From: Lachnospiraceae bacterium
GTDB taxonomy: Bacteria > Bacillota > Clostridia > Lachnospirales > Lachnospiraceae
Assembly (NCBI GenBank): GCA_024695145.1
Contig: JAILIS010000006.1
Location: 1-64,000, forward strand
Direction: 5' to 3'
Length of the DNA: 64,000 bases
In this document: positions 56,058 through 64,000 of the stretch, piece by piece
Numbering within the stretch: the stretch's first letter is position 1
Layout of the letters: the number at the start of each line of letters is the position of its first letter
Notes under the pieces: model-generated
Seen by the model: the letters and a program-made list of their open reading frames with translations, nothing else
Told to the model about the DNA's origin: nothing
The model's database searches: none
Position numbers and translations under genes: made by a program

Positions 56058-57065
56058 TTACAATAATCTGATGCCGGCAAGTTCCGCGGCTTTTTTGTCT
56101 TCATCCAGCCATATCGAACTTTGAACTTCTCCGATATGAGCTTTTCTCAAAAAGAACATGCATATCCTTGACTGGCCGATCCCTCCGCCGACCGTATAAG
56201 GCAGCCTTCCTTCAAGTATATCCTTGTGGAAAGGATACTTTTCCCTTTCGATACATCCGGCTTTTTGAAGCTGATCACGGAGGCTGTCTTCGTCAACTCT
56301 TATACCCATGGATGACAGTTCAAGGCCCGTATCGAGCAGAGGATAATAAACTATGATATCTCCGTTCAGACTCCAGTCATCATAATCGGGAGCTCTTCCG
56401 TCATGAGGTTCCCCGTTTGAAAGCTTATCACCGATCTGCATCAGAAAGACCGCTTTATACTTTTTCGCCGCTTCCTTCTCGCGTTCCTTCGGTGTCTTGT
56501 CGGGCCACATATCAAGCAGTTCCTGTGTCGTGATGAACTTTATGTTCTCAGGCAGAATGCATTTTATTGAAGGATATCTTGAGTTGATAAAAACCTCCGT
56601 ATTCCTTATGGCTTCATATACTTTTCTGACAATACTCTTCAGCGTACTGACAGTCCTGTCTTTTTTACCTATTATATATTCCCAGTCCCACTGATCCACA
56701 TAAACGGAATGAAGGTTATCGGTATCCTCGTCACGCCTGATGGCCGTCATATCGGTATACAGCCCTTCGCCTTTTTTAAATCCGTAGTCCCGAAGAGCTT
56801 TTCTTTTCCATTTTGCTAGGGAATGAACAATCTCAACCTTTTCATCGGCTCTCTCTTTTATCCCGAATGAGACCGGGCGCTCGACACCGTTTAAGTTATC
56901 GTTCAGACCGGATTCGGGAAGCACAAAAAGAGGAGCCGAAACACGTGTCAGATTAAGCTCCTTTGCCAGCATTCTCTCAAAGCAGTCTTTAACATCCTTT
57001 ATGGCCACCTGCGTTTCTTTATAAGAAGTCGTACTTTTGTATCCTTCCGGGATAATAATGCTCAT
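56058..57065 (-). CDS. asnA: Aspartate-ammonia ligase (AsnA type)
   Basis: 335 aa; VSAPLFVLPESGLNDNLNGVERPVSF, LAKWKRKALRDYG, YVDQWDWEYII, GGIGQSRICMFFLRKAHIGEVQSSIW. Confidence 0.95.
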   Translation of the reverse strand: MSIIIPEGYKSTTSYKETQVAIKDVKDCFERMLAKELNLTRVSAPLFVLPESGLNDNLNGVERPVSFGIKERADEKVEIVHSLAKWKRKALRDYGFKKGEGLYTDMTAIRRDEDTDNLHSVYVDQWDWEYIIGKKDRTVSTLKSIVRKVYEAIRNTEVFINSRYPSIKCILPENIKFITTQELLDMWPDKTPKEREKEAAKKYKAVFLMQIGDKLSNGEPHDGRAPDYDDWSLNGDIIVYYPLLDTGLELSSMGIRVDEDSLRDQLQKAGCIEREKYPFHKDILEGRLPYTVGGGIGQSRICMFFLRKAHIGEVQSSIWLDEDKKAAELAGIRLL

Positions 57066-57076
57066 CTTTTTTCCCC

Positions 57077-57448
57077 TCAGCCGTTATGCGACTGTATCCT
57101 TTCCGGTATGATTTCGATCAGTCTTTCAAGTTCATTTACAAGGGGTTCGTGAAGACTGTATGCTTCTTCAAGCTGCCCGCTCTTGATCAGATCATTTGAT
57201 CTTGTGGCAAGTTCCACAAGATGCTTTGCGCCTACCGATCCTCCCGCACCTTTTAAACCGTGGACGAAAATCCTGTAATTTTCAACATCTTTGGCGGCGA
57301 ACGTCTCTTTCATCCCATTCAGTGTTCTGATAATATCCTGAAGAAATGTATCAAGAACAAGCTTGTAGAAATCATAATCGTTGTCGTACATTCCCAGACA
57401 TACATCTTCATCCATTCCGTCGTTTTCATTGAAAAGTCTTTCACTCAT
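57077..57448 (-). CDS. Stand-alone Hpt domain protein
   Basis: 123 aa; RIFVHGLKGAGGSVGAKHLVELA phosphoacceptor-His motif. Confidence 0.88.
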   Translation of the reverse strand: MSERLFNENDGMDEDVCLGMYDNDYDFYKLVLDTFLQDIIRTLNGMKETFAAKDVENYRIFVHGLKGAGGSVGAKHLVELATRSNDLIKSGQLEEAYSLHEPLVNELERLIEIIPERIQSHNG

Positions 57449-57518
57449 AGTTTTTTTCCTTTCGGATCAGTGATCGATGTGCAAAAAACAATGACTTATT
57501 ATAAACTTTCGAGCAGGA

Positions 57519-58277
57519 TTACGCAAGATTCATATAATCCCAGATAATGCGTATCTCACCGTCATAGCATGTGATACTGCCTTCATCCGTCTCAAGCACT
57601 ATGCCGCCGCCATCATCAATACCCGAAACTTTTGCCCGTCTGATACTGTTACCGCTCATATACTCCACATCACGTCCGATCATGATACAGTGTTCCCTGT
57701 ATATTCCGACAGCTTCTTTATAAAGATCCTTTTCATAAAAATAAGAAAATCCGTTTATGATATGACGTGCCATCCGTTCGGCAAACGAGAGCATCTGATC
57801 ATGCGAAAGATCGCATGGTATTCCTAAAATTGTCCCGTATTTGCCTGTCAGATCTTTCGGGACATCAGGGCTTTCATATACATTGATCCCGATCCCGAGG
57901 ATCACATAGCGGCTGATCTTTCCGGCATCTTGCATTGAAGCGAGTATACCGCACACTTTCCTTTGGCGGTATATGATATCATTGACCCATTTGATACCCG
58001 CATCTATTCCAAGAACTTCCTTTATTGCCCTGACAGTCGCAACCGCAGCCGTGATCGTGATCATATCGATCTGCGAATCTGCTTTCGGCCTGAGCAGAAG
58101 GCTCATATAAACATTTCCTCCGCCGGGAGAAAAAAAACTCCTGCCGCTTCTGCCATGTCCTTTTCTCTGGCTGAGTGCCAAAACACATGTGCCTTCGGGC
58201 GCCCCTTCGTCTGCGAGTTCCTTAAGGGTATCGTTTGTGCTGTCCACAACATCAAATATCTTCAGATCTGCTTCCAT
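57519..58277 (-). CDS. birA: Biotin-[acetyl-CoA-carboxylase] ligase (no HTH domain)
   Basis: 252 aa; VDSTNDTLKEL, LSQRKGHGRSGRSFFSPGGGNVYMSLLL, IKWVNDIIYRQRKVCGIL, GIGINVYE. Confidence 0.92.
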   Translation of the reverse strand: MEADLKIFDVVDSTNDTLKELADEGAPEGTCVLALSQRKGHGRSGRSFFSPGGGNVYMSLLLRPKADSQIDMITITAAVATVRAIKEVLGIDAGIKWVNDIIYRQRKVCGILASMQDAGKISRYVILGIGINVYESPDVPKDLTGKYGTILGIPCDLSHDQMLSFAERMARHIINGFSYFYEKDLYKEAVGIYREHCIMIGRDVEYMSGNSIRRAKVSGIDDGGGIVLETDEGSITCYDGEIRIIWDYMNLA

Positions 58278-58444
58278 ACAACCTCATATTCATTGGCGAA
58301 TCTGTAATAAGGACATTTATAGTCCCCGTCATAAGCGACGCGTCCGTATTCATCCTCGTCAAGATCCATACGACAGTAATATTCGTCGTACTCCTCATCA
58401 TATATAAAATTATCACATGTCTCACAATTAACCTGCGTACTCAT
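58262..58444 (-). CDS. Small acidic Cys-containing protein (possible zinc-binding; conserved hypothetical)
   Basis: 60 aa from MSTQVNCETCDNFIYDEEYDEYYCRMDLDEDEYGRVAYDGDYKCPYYRFANEYEVVWKQI; Cx2C plus two more Cys; GGGGGTGGG RBS within the upstream ABC gene; overlaps birA. Confidence 0.7.
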   Translation of the reverse strand: MSTQVNCETCDNFIYDEEYDEYYCRMDLDEDEYGRVAYDGDYKCPYYRFANEYEVVWKQI

Positions 58445-60248
58445 TATTGCCCACCCCCGCCATATAGAGTTTTTTATAAAATCCGCCTGCCGCAAGAAGT
58501 GTTTTGTGATCACCGGTCTCAATTATCTTTCCGTCCTTCATGACCAGTATGATATCGCAGTTCCTGATCGTTGACAGCCTGTGCGCCACTATAAAACATG
58601 TTCTGCCCTGCATCAGTTTGTAGAAGGCGCTCTGTATCTTCATTTCCGTACGGGTATCTATCGAACTGGTAGCTTCATCGAGAATAAGCATCGGCGGAAT
58701 ATTAAGCATCACCCTTGTTACGCACAGAAGCTGTTTTTGTCCGACAGACAATCCTTCGCCGTCCTCACCTATCATCGTATCGTATCCTTTTTCCATACGT
58801 CTGATAAAAACATGTGCATGACAGGCTTTTGCAGCCTCTATTATCTCCTCTTTGTCCGCATCGGGCTTTGCCAGCCTGAGGTTATCCATTATGGTCCCTT
58901 TCTTCAGCCATGTATCCTGAAGGACCATACCGTAGGAACTTCGAAGTGACTTTCTGGTGAGGTTTCTGATATCCTTATCATCCACACACAGTGTGCCGGC
59001 ATCCACATCATAAAATCTCATCAGCAGGTTTATGATCGTCGTCTTACCGCATCCGGTCGGTCCGACTATGGCTACTCTCTGGGCGCTTCCGGCACTGATG
59101 TTCAGATCCTTTATCAGTTCCTTATTCTTATCATATGAAAAATCGACCCCTTTTATATCCACGTTTCCTTCACAGTTTTTGAGCGTTTCAGCCGTATCCA
59201 CATCACTCTCTGTCTCTTCATCCATCAGTTCGAACACTCTTGCCGCGCATGCAAGAGCATTCTGAAGCTCGGATATTACAGAGGATATCTCGTTAAAAGG
59301 TTTGGTGTACTGATTGGCATATGACAGAAATACCGTAAGTGTTCCAACCGTGATTCCGGAAATACTGCCTTTACCGCTTATCGAGAACATGGCGCCGGTA
59401 AGTGCCACAAGAGCATAACATACGGCATTTACAAATCTGGTGCACGGATTGGTAAGTGATGAGAAAAAGATCGCTTTTAACGATGATGCCGCAAGCCTTT
59501 CATTTATCTCATCAAACTTTTTGATCACATCAGCTTCCTTTGAAAATGCTTTTACGGTCTTTTCGTTCCCGATCATCTCATCGATAAGACCGGTCTGCTG
59601 TCCGCGCTCTGTGCTCTGTATCCTGAACATGTCATAAGTATGTTTTGAAATAAATCTGGCTATGAATATCGAAAGCGGCGTTACAAGTACAACCACGACC
59701 GTGATGACAACGTTCATGGAAAGCATTATGGCAAGTGTTCCCACAATTGTCATCACTCCCGTAAACGCCTGGGTAAATCCCATAAGAAGCCCGTCGGCAA
59801 ACTGATCGGCATCGGCAACTATGCGGCTTACTATGTCTCCGGATGGATGTGAATCGATATATGAAAGAGGAAGATACTCGATCTTCTCTATCGCACTGTT
59901 GCGCATATCTTTTACGGTGTGATATGTCACGGAATTATTCAGAAGATTCATCGCAAACTGGGATATGCCGACGATCAGCGCAAACAATACGGCCAGCAAA
60001 AGCTCATGATATACGGACTTCGGATCGGCTCCGATCATATCAATGGCCTCACCTATCTTTATCGGAACAAGCAGCGTATAAATGACGGATACCGCCGCAA
60101 GTATGAGAGACAGTAAGATCTTCGGTCTGTAACTTTTAAGATAGACCCATATCCTTTTTATCGTGCCTCTTTTGCCTGTCTTTTTCAGTGCGTCGGCATC
60201 GGCATTCAGATTTCCCTTGGGCACAAAGCCCGATGTGTCCATAGCCAT
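58428..60248 (-). CDS. ABC exporter half-transporter (permease-ATPase), consensus Walker B
   Basis: 606 aa; Walker A GPTGCGKTTII, signature LSVGQKQ, Walker B PPMLILDEATSSID. Confidence 0.93.
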   Translation of the reverse strand: MAMDTSGFVPKGNLNADADALKKTGKRGTIKRIWVYLKSYRPKILLSLILAAVSVIYTLLVPIKIGEAIDMIGADPKSVYHELLLAVLFALIVGISQFAMNLLNNSVTYHTVKDMRNSAIEKIEYLPLSYIDSHPSGDIVSRIVADADQFADGLLMGFTQAFTGVMTIVGTLAIMLSMNVVITVVVVLVTPLSIFIARFISKHTYDMFRIQSTERGQQTGLIDEMIGNEKTVKAFSKEADVIKKFDEINERLAASSLKAIFFSSLTNPCTRFVNAVCYALVALTGAMFSISGKGSISGITVGTLTVFLSYANQYTKPFNEISSVISELQNALACAARVFELMDEETESDVDTAETLKNCEGNVDIKGVDFSYDKNKELIKDLNISAGSAQRVAIVGPTGCGKTTIINLLMRFYDVDAGTLCVDDKDIRNLTRKSLRSSYGMVLQDTWLKKGTIMDNLRLAKPDADKEEIIEAAKACHAHVFIRRMEKGYDTMIGEDGEGLSVGQKQLLCVTRVMLNIPPMLILDEATSSIDTRTEMKIQSAFYKLMQGRTCFIVAHRLSTIRNCDIILVMKDGKIIETGDHKTLLAAGGFYKKLYMAGVGNNEYAG

Positions 60249-60251
60249 CTT

Positions 60252-61985
60252 TTATTCCACCTCATCCGCAACGCGGTTTTGCGAGTCGTATATCTCTTTA
60301 TATACGGGACATGTTTCAAGCAGTTCCTCATGTGTACCAAGTCCCGCCATCTGCCCGTCTTCAAGTACAAGTATCCTGTCACAGTCCTGAACCGATACCG
60401 TCCTTTGGGCGATCATTATCACTGCCGGATCATTCGGCAGATTTGCTATGTTCTGCCTCAGCTTTTGATCGGTAAGATGATCAAGTGCCGATGATGAGTC
60501 ATCAAAAATCAGGATATCTGCTCTGCCAGCCAGAGCTCTTGCGATTGACAGTCTCTGCCTCTGACCGCCGGAAAGGTTTTTCCCGCCTGCCTCAATACCG
60601 GCATCAAGACCTCCTTTGACAGATACGACTTCAGAACAGACCGCGTTTTCGACTGCCTTCATCAGTTCATCATCCGATGCATCCTCATTCCCCCATTTAA
60701 GATTTTCCCTTATGGTCCCTTCGAACAATACCGCTTTCTGCATCACTGTATGAACCGACTTTCGAAGTGAAGTAAGATCATACTCCTTTACATCTCTTCC
60801 GTTTATCAGCACTTTGCCGCCGGTCGCATCATAGAATCTTGGTATGAGTGAGCAGACACTTGTCTTGCCCGAACCGGTTCCGCCTATGATGCCGAAGGTC
60901 TCTTTCCTGTTTATCGAAAAGGTTATATTACTGATCGCCTCATCGGCATTCTGATGATACTTAAGCGAAACATCTTTAAATTCGATGAGCGGAACGTTAC
61001 TCTCATCACTGCTTTCATATTGAATACTGCCGTTTTTCATGGACGGCTGTGTGTCAAATATCTCGTTTACTCTTATGGCTGATGCAAAAGATCTGTTAAG
61101 TGTTACTATGAGATTTGCAAACTTGATCAGCTCCAGCAGTATCTGGGACATGTAATTATACAGCGCCACAACCTGACCCGTTGTGATAATACCTGCATCC
61201 GTCCTTACATCTCCCACTTTTATCAGGATAACGATCGCGATATTGATCATCACATATGTCAGGGGATTAAGCAGTCCGGATATGCTTCCCGCGCGCATCT
61301 GCACACCGGTAAGCTCACTGTTTGCTCCGTGAAAATCATTTATCTGATGTTCTTCGAGCGTGAACGCTCTGATAACCCTGGCGCCCGACAGATTTTCACG
61401 GACAAGTCCGAGGACTCCGTCAAGTTTGGTCTGCGCCATTTTCAGCATCGGGATATTTGCCCTCATGATAAGAGTAACGGCTATACCAAGCAGTATTATC
61501 ACAAAAACAAATACAAGGGCACTGACTGCATCGATCGTAAACGCCATGATCATCGCACCCAATACGATAAAAGGGGAACGAAGAAACAGCCGCAGGAACA
61601 TGTTGACACCGTTCTGCAGTATGTTGACATCGGAAGTGCATCTTGTTATAAGCTTTGAAGTACCCGTATTATCGATCTCGGAAAAACCGAATGTCAGGAT
61701 GTGTGAAAAAAGATCATGTCGCAGATCCTTTGAAAATCCCGTTGCCGCCTTGGCCGCAAAATACTGTGCCGTAACGGATACGGCAAGACCGCACAGGCCG
61801 AGTAAAAGGAGTATGACAAAACAAACGGTTATCGTCTTCGGTTCCGATCCTTTTATACCTCTGTCGATCATATAGGCGATCACCAAAGGCACGATCAGTT
61901 CGAATACAGCCTCCAGCATTTTAAAAAGAGGCGCAAGAACGCACTCTTTTTTATAATTATTTAAATATTTTAACAGTTCACGCAT
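60252..61985 (-). CDS. ABC exporter half-transporter, partner with degenerate Walker B
   Basis: 577 aa; Walker A GGTGSGKTSV, signature LSGGQRQRLSIARAL, Walker B ILIFDDSSSALD (Glu to Asp). Confidence 0.93.
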   Translation of the reverse strand: MRELLKYLNNYKKECVLAPLFKMLEAVFELIVPLVIAYMIDRGIKGSEPKTITVCFVILLLLGLCGLAVSVTAQYFAAKAATGFSKDLRHDLFSHILTFGFSEIDNTGTSKLITRCTSDVNILQNGVNMFLRLFLRSPFIVLGAMIMAFTIDAVSALVFVFVIILLGIAVTLIMRANIPMLKMAQTKLDGVLGLVRENLSGARVIRAFTLEEHQINDFHGANSELTGVQMRAGSISGLLNPLTYVMINIAIVILIKVGDVRTDAGIITTGQVVALYNYMSQILLELIKFANLIVTLNRSFASAIRVNEIFDTQPSMKNGSIQYESSDESNVPLIEFKDVSLKYHQNADEAISNITFSINRKETFGIIGGTGSGKTSVCSLIPRFYDATGGKVLINGRDVKEYDLTSLRKSVHTVMQKAVLFEGTIRENLKWGNEDASDDELMKAVENAVCSEVVSVKGGLDAGIEAGGKNLSGGQRQRLSIARALAGRADILIFDDSSSALDHLTDQKLRQNIANLPNDPAVIMIAQRTVSVQDCDRILVLEDGQMAGLGTHEELLETCPVYKEIYDSQNRVADEVE

Positions 61986-62005
61986 TTAAAGCACCGTGTC
62001 AAGTA

Positions 62006-63019
62006 TCAGCGATACCCCTCCGGATTGTTCTTCTGCCAGTTCCAGGAATCGGCACACATATCCACTATATTATACTTAGCTTCCCATCCGAGTTCCCTTT
62101 TGGCCTTTGATGCATCGGCATAGCATGTTGCTATATCACCGGCACGTCTCGGTTTGATCTCGTAAGGAATGGTGATACCGTTTGCCTTCTCAAAGCTTTT
62201 TACGAGTTCAAGCACCGATACTCCTTTTCCGGTACCGAGATTGTATATGCACAGTCCGGCCTTTTCATTTATCTTTTTCAGTGCTTTGATGTGACCGTCG
62301 GCAAGATCCGAGACATGGATGTAGTCCCTGACACCCGTACCGTCCGGTGTGTCATAATCATTTCCGAATACGCCGAGCTTCGGAAGTTTTCCGACGGCAA
62401 CCTGTGTGACATAAGGCATGAGGTTGTTCGGTATCCCTTTTGGATCCTCACCTATACGCCCCGATGCATCCGCACCGATCGGATTAAAGTAACGAAGAAT
62501 AACGATATTCCAGTCGCTGTCGGCTTTGGCCATATCCATAAGTATCTGTTCGATCATTGATTTGGTCCAGCCGTAAGGGTTGGTGCATGTTCCTTTCGGA
62601 CACTCTTCCGTAATGGGAATGATCTCGGGATCCCCGTATACAGTTGCGGAGGATGAAAATATGAAATTCTTCATGTTGTGATCCCGAAGAGCTGCCAGGA
62701 GGTTCAGCGTCCCGGTTATATTGTTGTTGTAGTACTCCCACGGTTTTTCAACGGATTCTCCGACAGCTTTAAGACCCGCAAAATGGATACAGCAGTCAAA
62801 TGAATTCTCGCTGCATATTTTATCAAGACATTCTTTGTCAAGTATATCTCCCACATACAGTCTGGCCTTTTTGCCGGTAAGCTCTTCCACCCTGTCAAGT
62901 GACTCCTCGGATGAATTGGAAAGATTGTCAAGCACAACCACGTCATGACCTTCTTTTAACAGCTGAAGAACAGTATGTGAACCGATATAACCCGCACCGC
63001 CCGTTACGAAAATATTCAT
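62006..63019 (-). CDS. galE: UDP-glucose 4-epimerase
   Basis: Starts [73 protein letters not shown]. Confidence 0.95.
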   Translation of the reverse strand: MNIFVTGGAGYIGSHTVLQLLKEGHDVVVLDNLSNSSEESLDRVEELTGKKARLYVGDILDKECLDKICSENSFDCCIHFAGLKAVGESVEKPWEYYNNNITGTLNLLAALRDHNMKNFIFSSSATVYGDPEIIPITEECPKGTCTNPYGWTKSMIEQILMDMAKADSDWNIVILRYFNPIGADASGRIGEDPKGIPNNLMPYVTQVAVGKLPKLGVFGNDYDTPDGTGVRDYIHVSDLADGHIKALKKINEKAGLCIYNLGTGKGVSVLELVKSFEKANGITIPYEIKPRRAGDIATCYADASKAKRELGWEAKYNIVDMCADSWNWQKNNPEGYR

Positions 63020-63053
63020 TGTCTTCTCTCCTTGAACCAATAGTTAATATGCC

Positions 63054-63098
63054 GTATACAAAAAGAATCCGGGTATGAATCGGATCCTTTTCGTATAC
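63054..63098 (-). terminator. Long-stem terminator downstream of ppdK
   Basis: Minus strand GTATACGAAAAGGATCC...GGATTCTTTTTGTATAC, 17-bp imperfect stem. Confidence 0.65.
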
Positions 63099-63110
63099 CT
63101 TTGTTAAATG

Positions 63111-64000
63111 TTATTTCTGAGCTATAGCTGCCTGAGCTGCCGCAAGTCTTGCAATGGGTACCCTGAAAGGTGAGCACGAAACATAATCAAGTCCCAGACT
63201 GTTGCAGAACTCTACGGATGAAGGATCTCCGCCATGTTCGCCGCATATTCCGACATGAAGCTTGGGATTGACGGGCTTGCCGAGATCGATGGACATCTTC
63301 ATAAGTTTGCCTACGCCGTCCCTGTCAAGTTTTGTGAACGGATCGTTCTCAAAGATCTTCGTATCGTAGTATGCATTTAAGAACTTGCCCGCATCATCTC
63401 TGGAGAATCCGTATGTCATCTGAGTAAGGTCATTTGTTCCGAAGCAGAAGAAATCTGCGTTTGCAGCGATCTCATCAGCGGTAAGACATGCTCTGGGGAT
63501 CTCTATCATCGTACCCACTTCATATTCAAGCTTGAATCCCGCTGCCTTGATCTCTTCATTTGCAACTTCAACAACGATATTCTTTACGAAATTGAACTCC
63601 TTGACATCTCCTACGAGAGGGATCATTATCTCGGGCTTGACACTCCAGTTCGAATGCTTCTTGGAAACATTGATGGCGGCACGTATGACCGCTCTTGTCT
63701 GCATCTTGGCGATCTCGGGATATGTTACCGACAGACGGCATCCACGATGTCCCATCATCGGATTGAACTCGTGAAGAGCATCTATGATCGCTTTAATATC
63801 CTCAACTTTCTTGTTCTGAGCTTTTGCAAGCTTTTCGATATCGACGTCTTCGGTAGGAACAAACTCATGAAGAGGCGGATCAAGGAAACGGATCGTTACC
63901 GGATAACCTTCAAGAGCCTCATAAAGCTTTTCAAAGTCTCCCTGCTGGTAAGGAAGTATCTTCTCAAGTGCCTTCTCACGTTCTTCTACGGTATCGGAAC
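63111..64000 (-). CDS. ppdK: Pyruvate, phosphate dikinase, C-terminal part (runs off window)
   Basis: FNPMMGHRGCRLSVTYPEIAKMQTRAVIRAA, GTMIEIPRACLTADEIA, FCFGTNDLTQMTYGFSRDD, GICGEHGGDPSSVEFCNSLGLDYVSCSPFRVPIARLAAAQAAI; the frame stays open to 64000 with PPDK-like sequence (DPPLHEF). Confidence 0.95.
   Translation of the reverse strand, partial: SDTVEEREKALEKILPYQQGDFEKLYEALEGYPVTIRFLDPPLHEFVPTEDVDIEKLAKAQNKKVEDIKAIIDALHEFNPMMGHRGCRLSVTYPEIAKMQTRAVIRAAINVSKKHSNWSVKPEIMIPLVGDVKEFNFVKNIVVEVANEEIKAAGFKLEYEVGTMIEIPRACLTADEIAANADFFCFGTNDLTQMTYGFSRDDAGKFLNAYYDTKIFENDPFTKLDRDGVGKLMKMSIDLGKPVNPKLHVGICGEHGGDPSSVEFCNSLGLDYVSCSPFRVPIARLAAAQAAIAQK

Noticed and set aside
1-64000. CRISPR arrays, tRNA/rRNA genes, prophage, toxin-antitoxin or restriction systems
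   Set aside because: Looked for regular spaced repeats, cloverleaf-like or rRNA-like stretches and defence motifs while reading; none supported. Intergenic space is small and mostly accounted for. tRNAscan/Infernal would be decisive.

Overview
The window is 64 kb of gene-dense chromosome from an anaerobic Firmicute, probably a Lachnospiraceae/Clostridia relative (inferred from gene content only; no search was run). Most genes are on the minus strand. Main contents: (i) a group IIC intron (RT ORF, domain V, 5' end) inserted directly behind the pckA terminator; (ii) an uninterrupted co-directional run of about 23 kb from nrdD to thrC, covering nucleotide metabolism, der/plsY/gpsA, a MoxR-VWA-HD-GYP-hybrid kinase signalling block and a nucleoside salvage block; (iii) a complete rnfCDGEAB operon with a convergent apbE; (iv) a Na+-pumping decarboxylase / transcarboxylase-like operon; (v) cmk-ispH-rpsA with rpsA initiating inside ispH; (vi) scpAB, rpsU, alaS, asnA, birA, a heterodimeric ABC exporter, galE and the 3' part of ppdK. 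Two genes absent from the supplied ORF track were read by hand: rpsU (58 aa) and a 54-aa membrane microprotein coupled to thrC. The observations most worth follow-up are a two-AP2-domain protein with an apparently dead HNH core, a degenerate hybrid kinase in the signalling block, tandem NrdR-like boxes on the nrdDG promoter, and two candidate leaderless promoters. I saw no tRNA, rRNA, CRISPR array, prophage or canonical defence island. All family calls come from motif recognition; no database search was possible.
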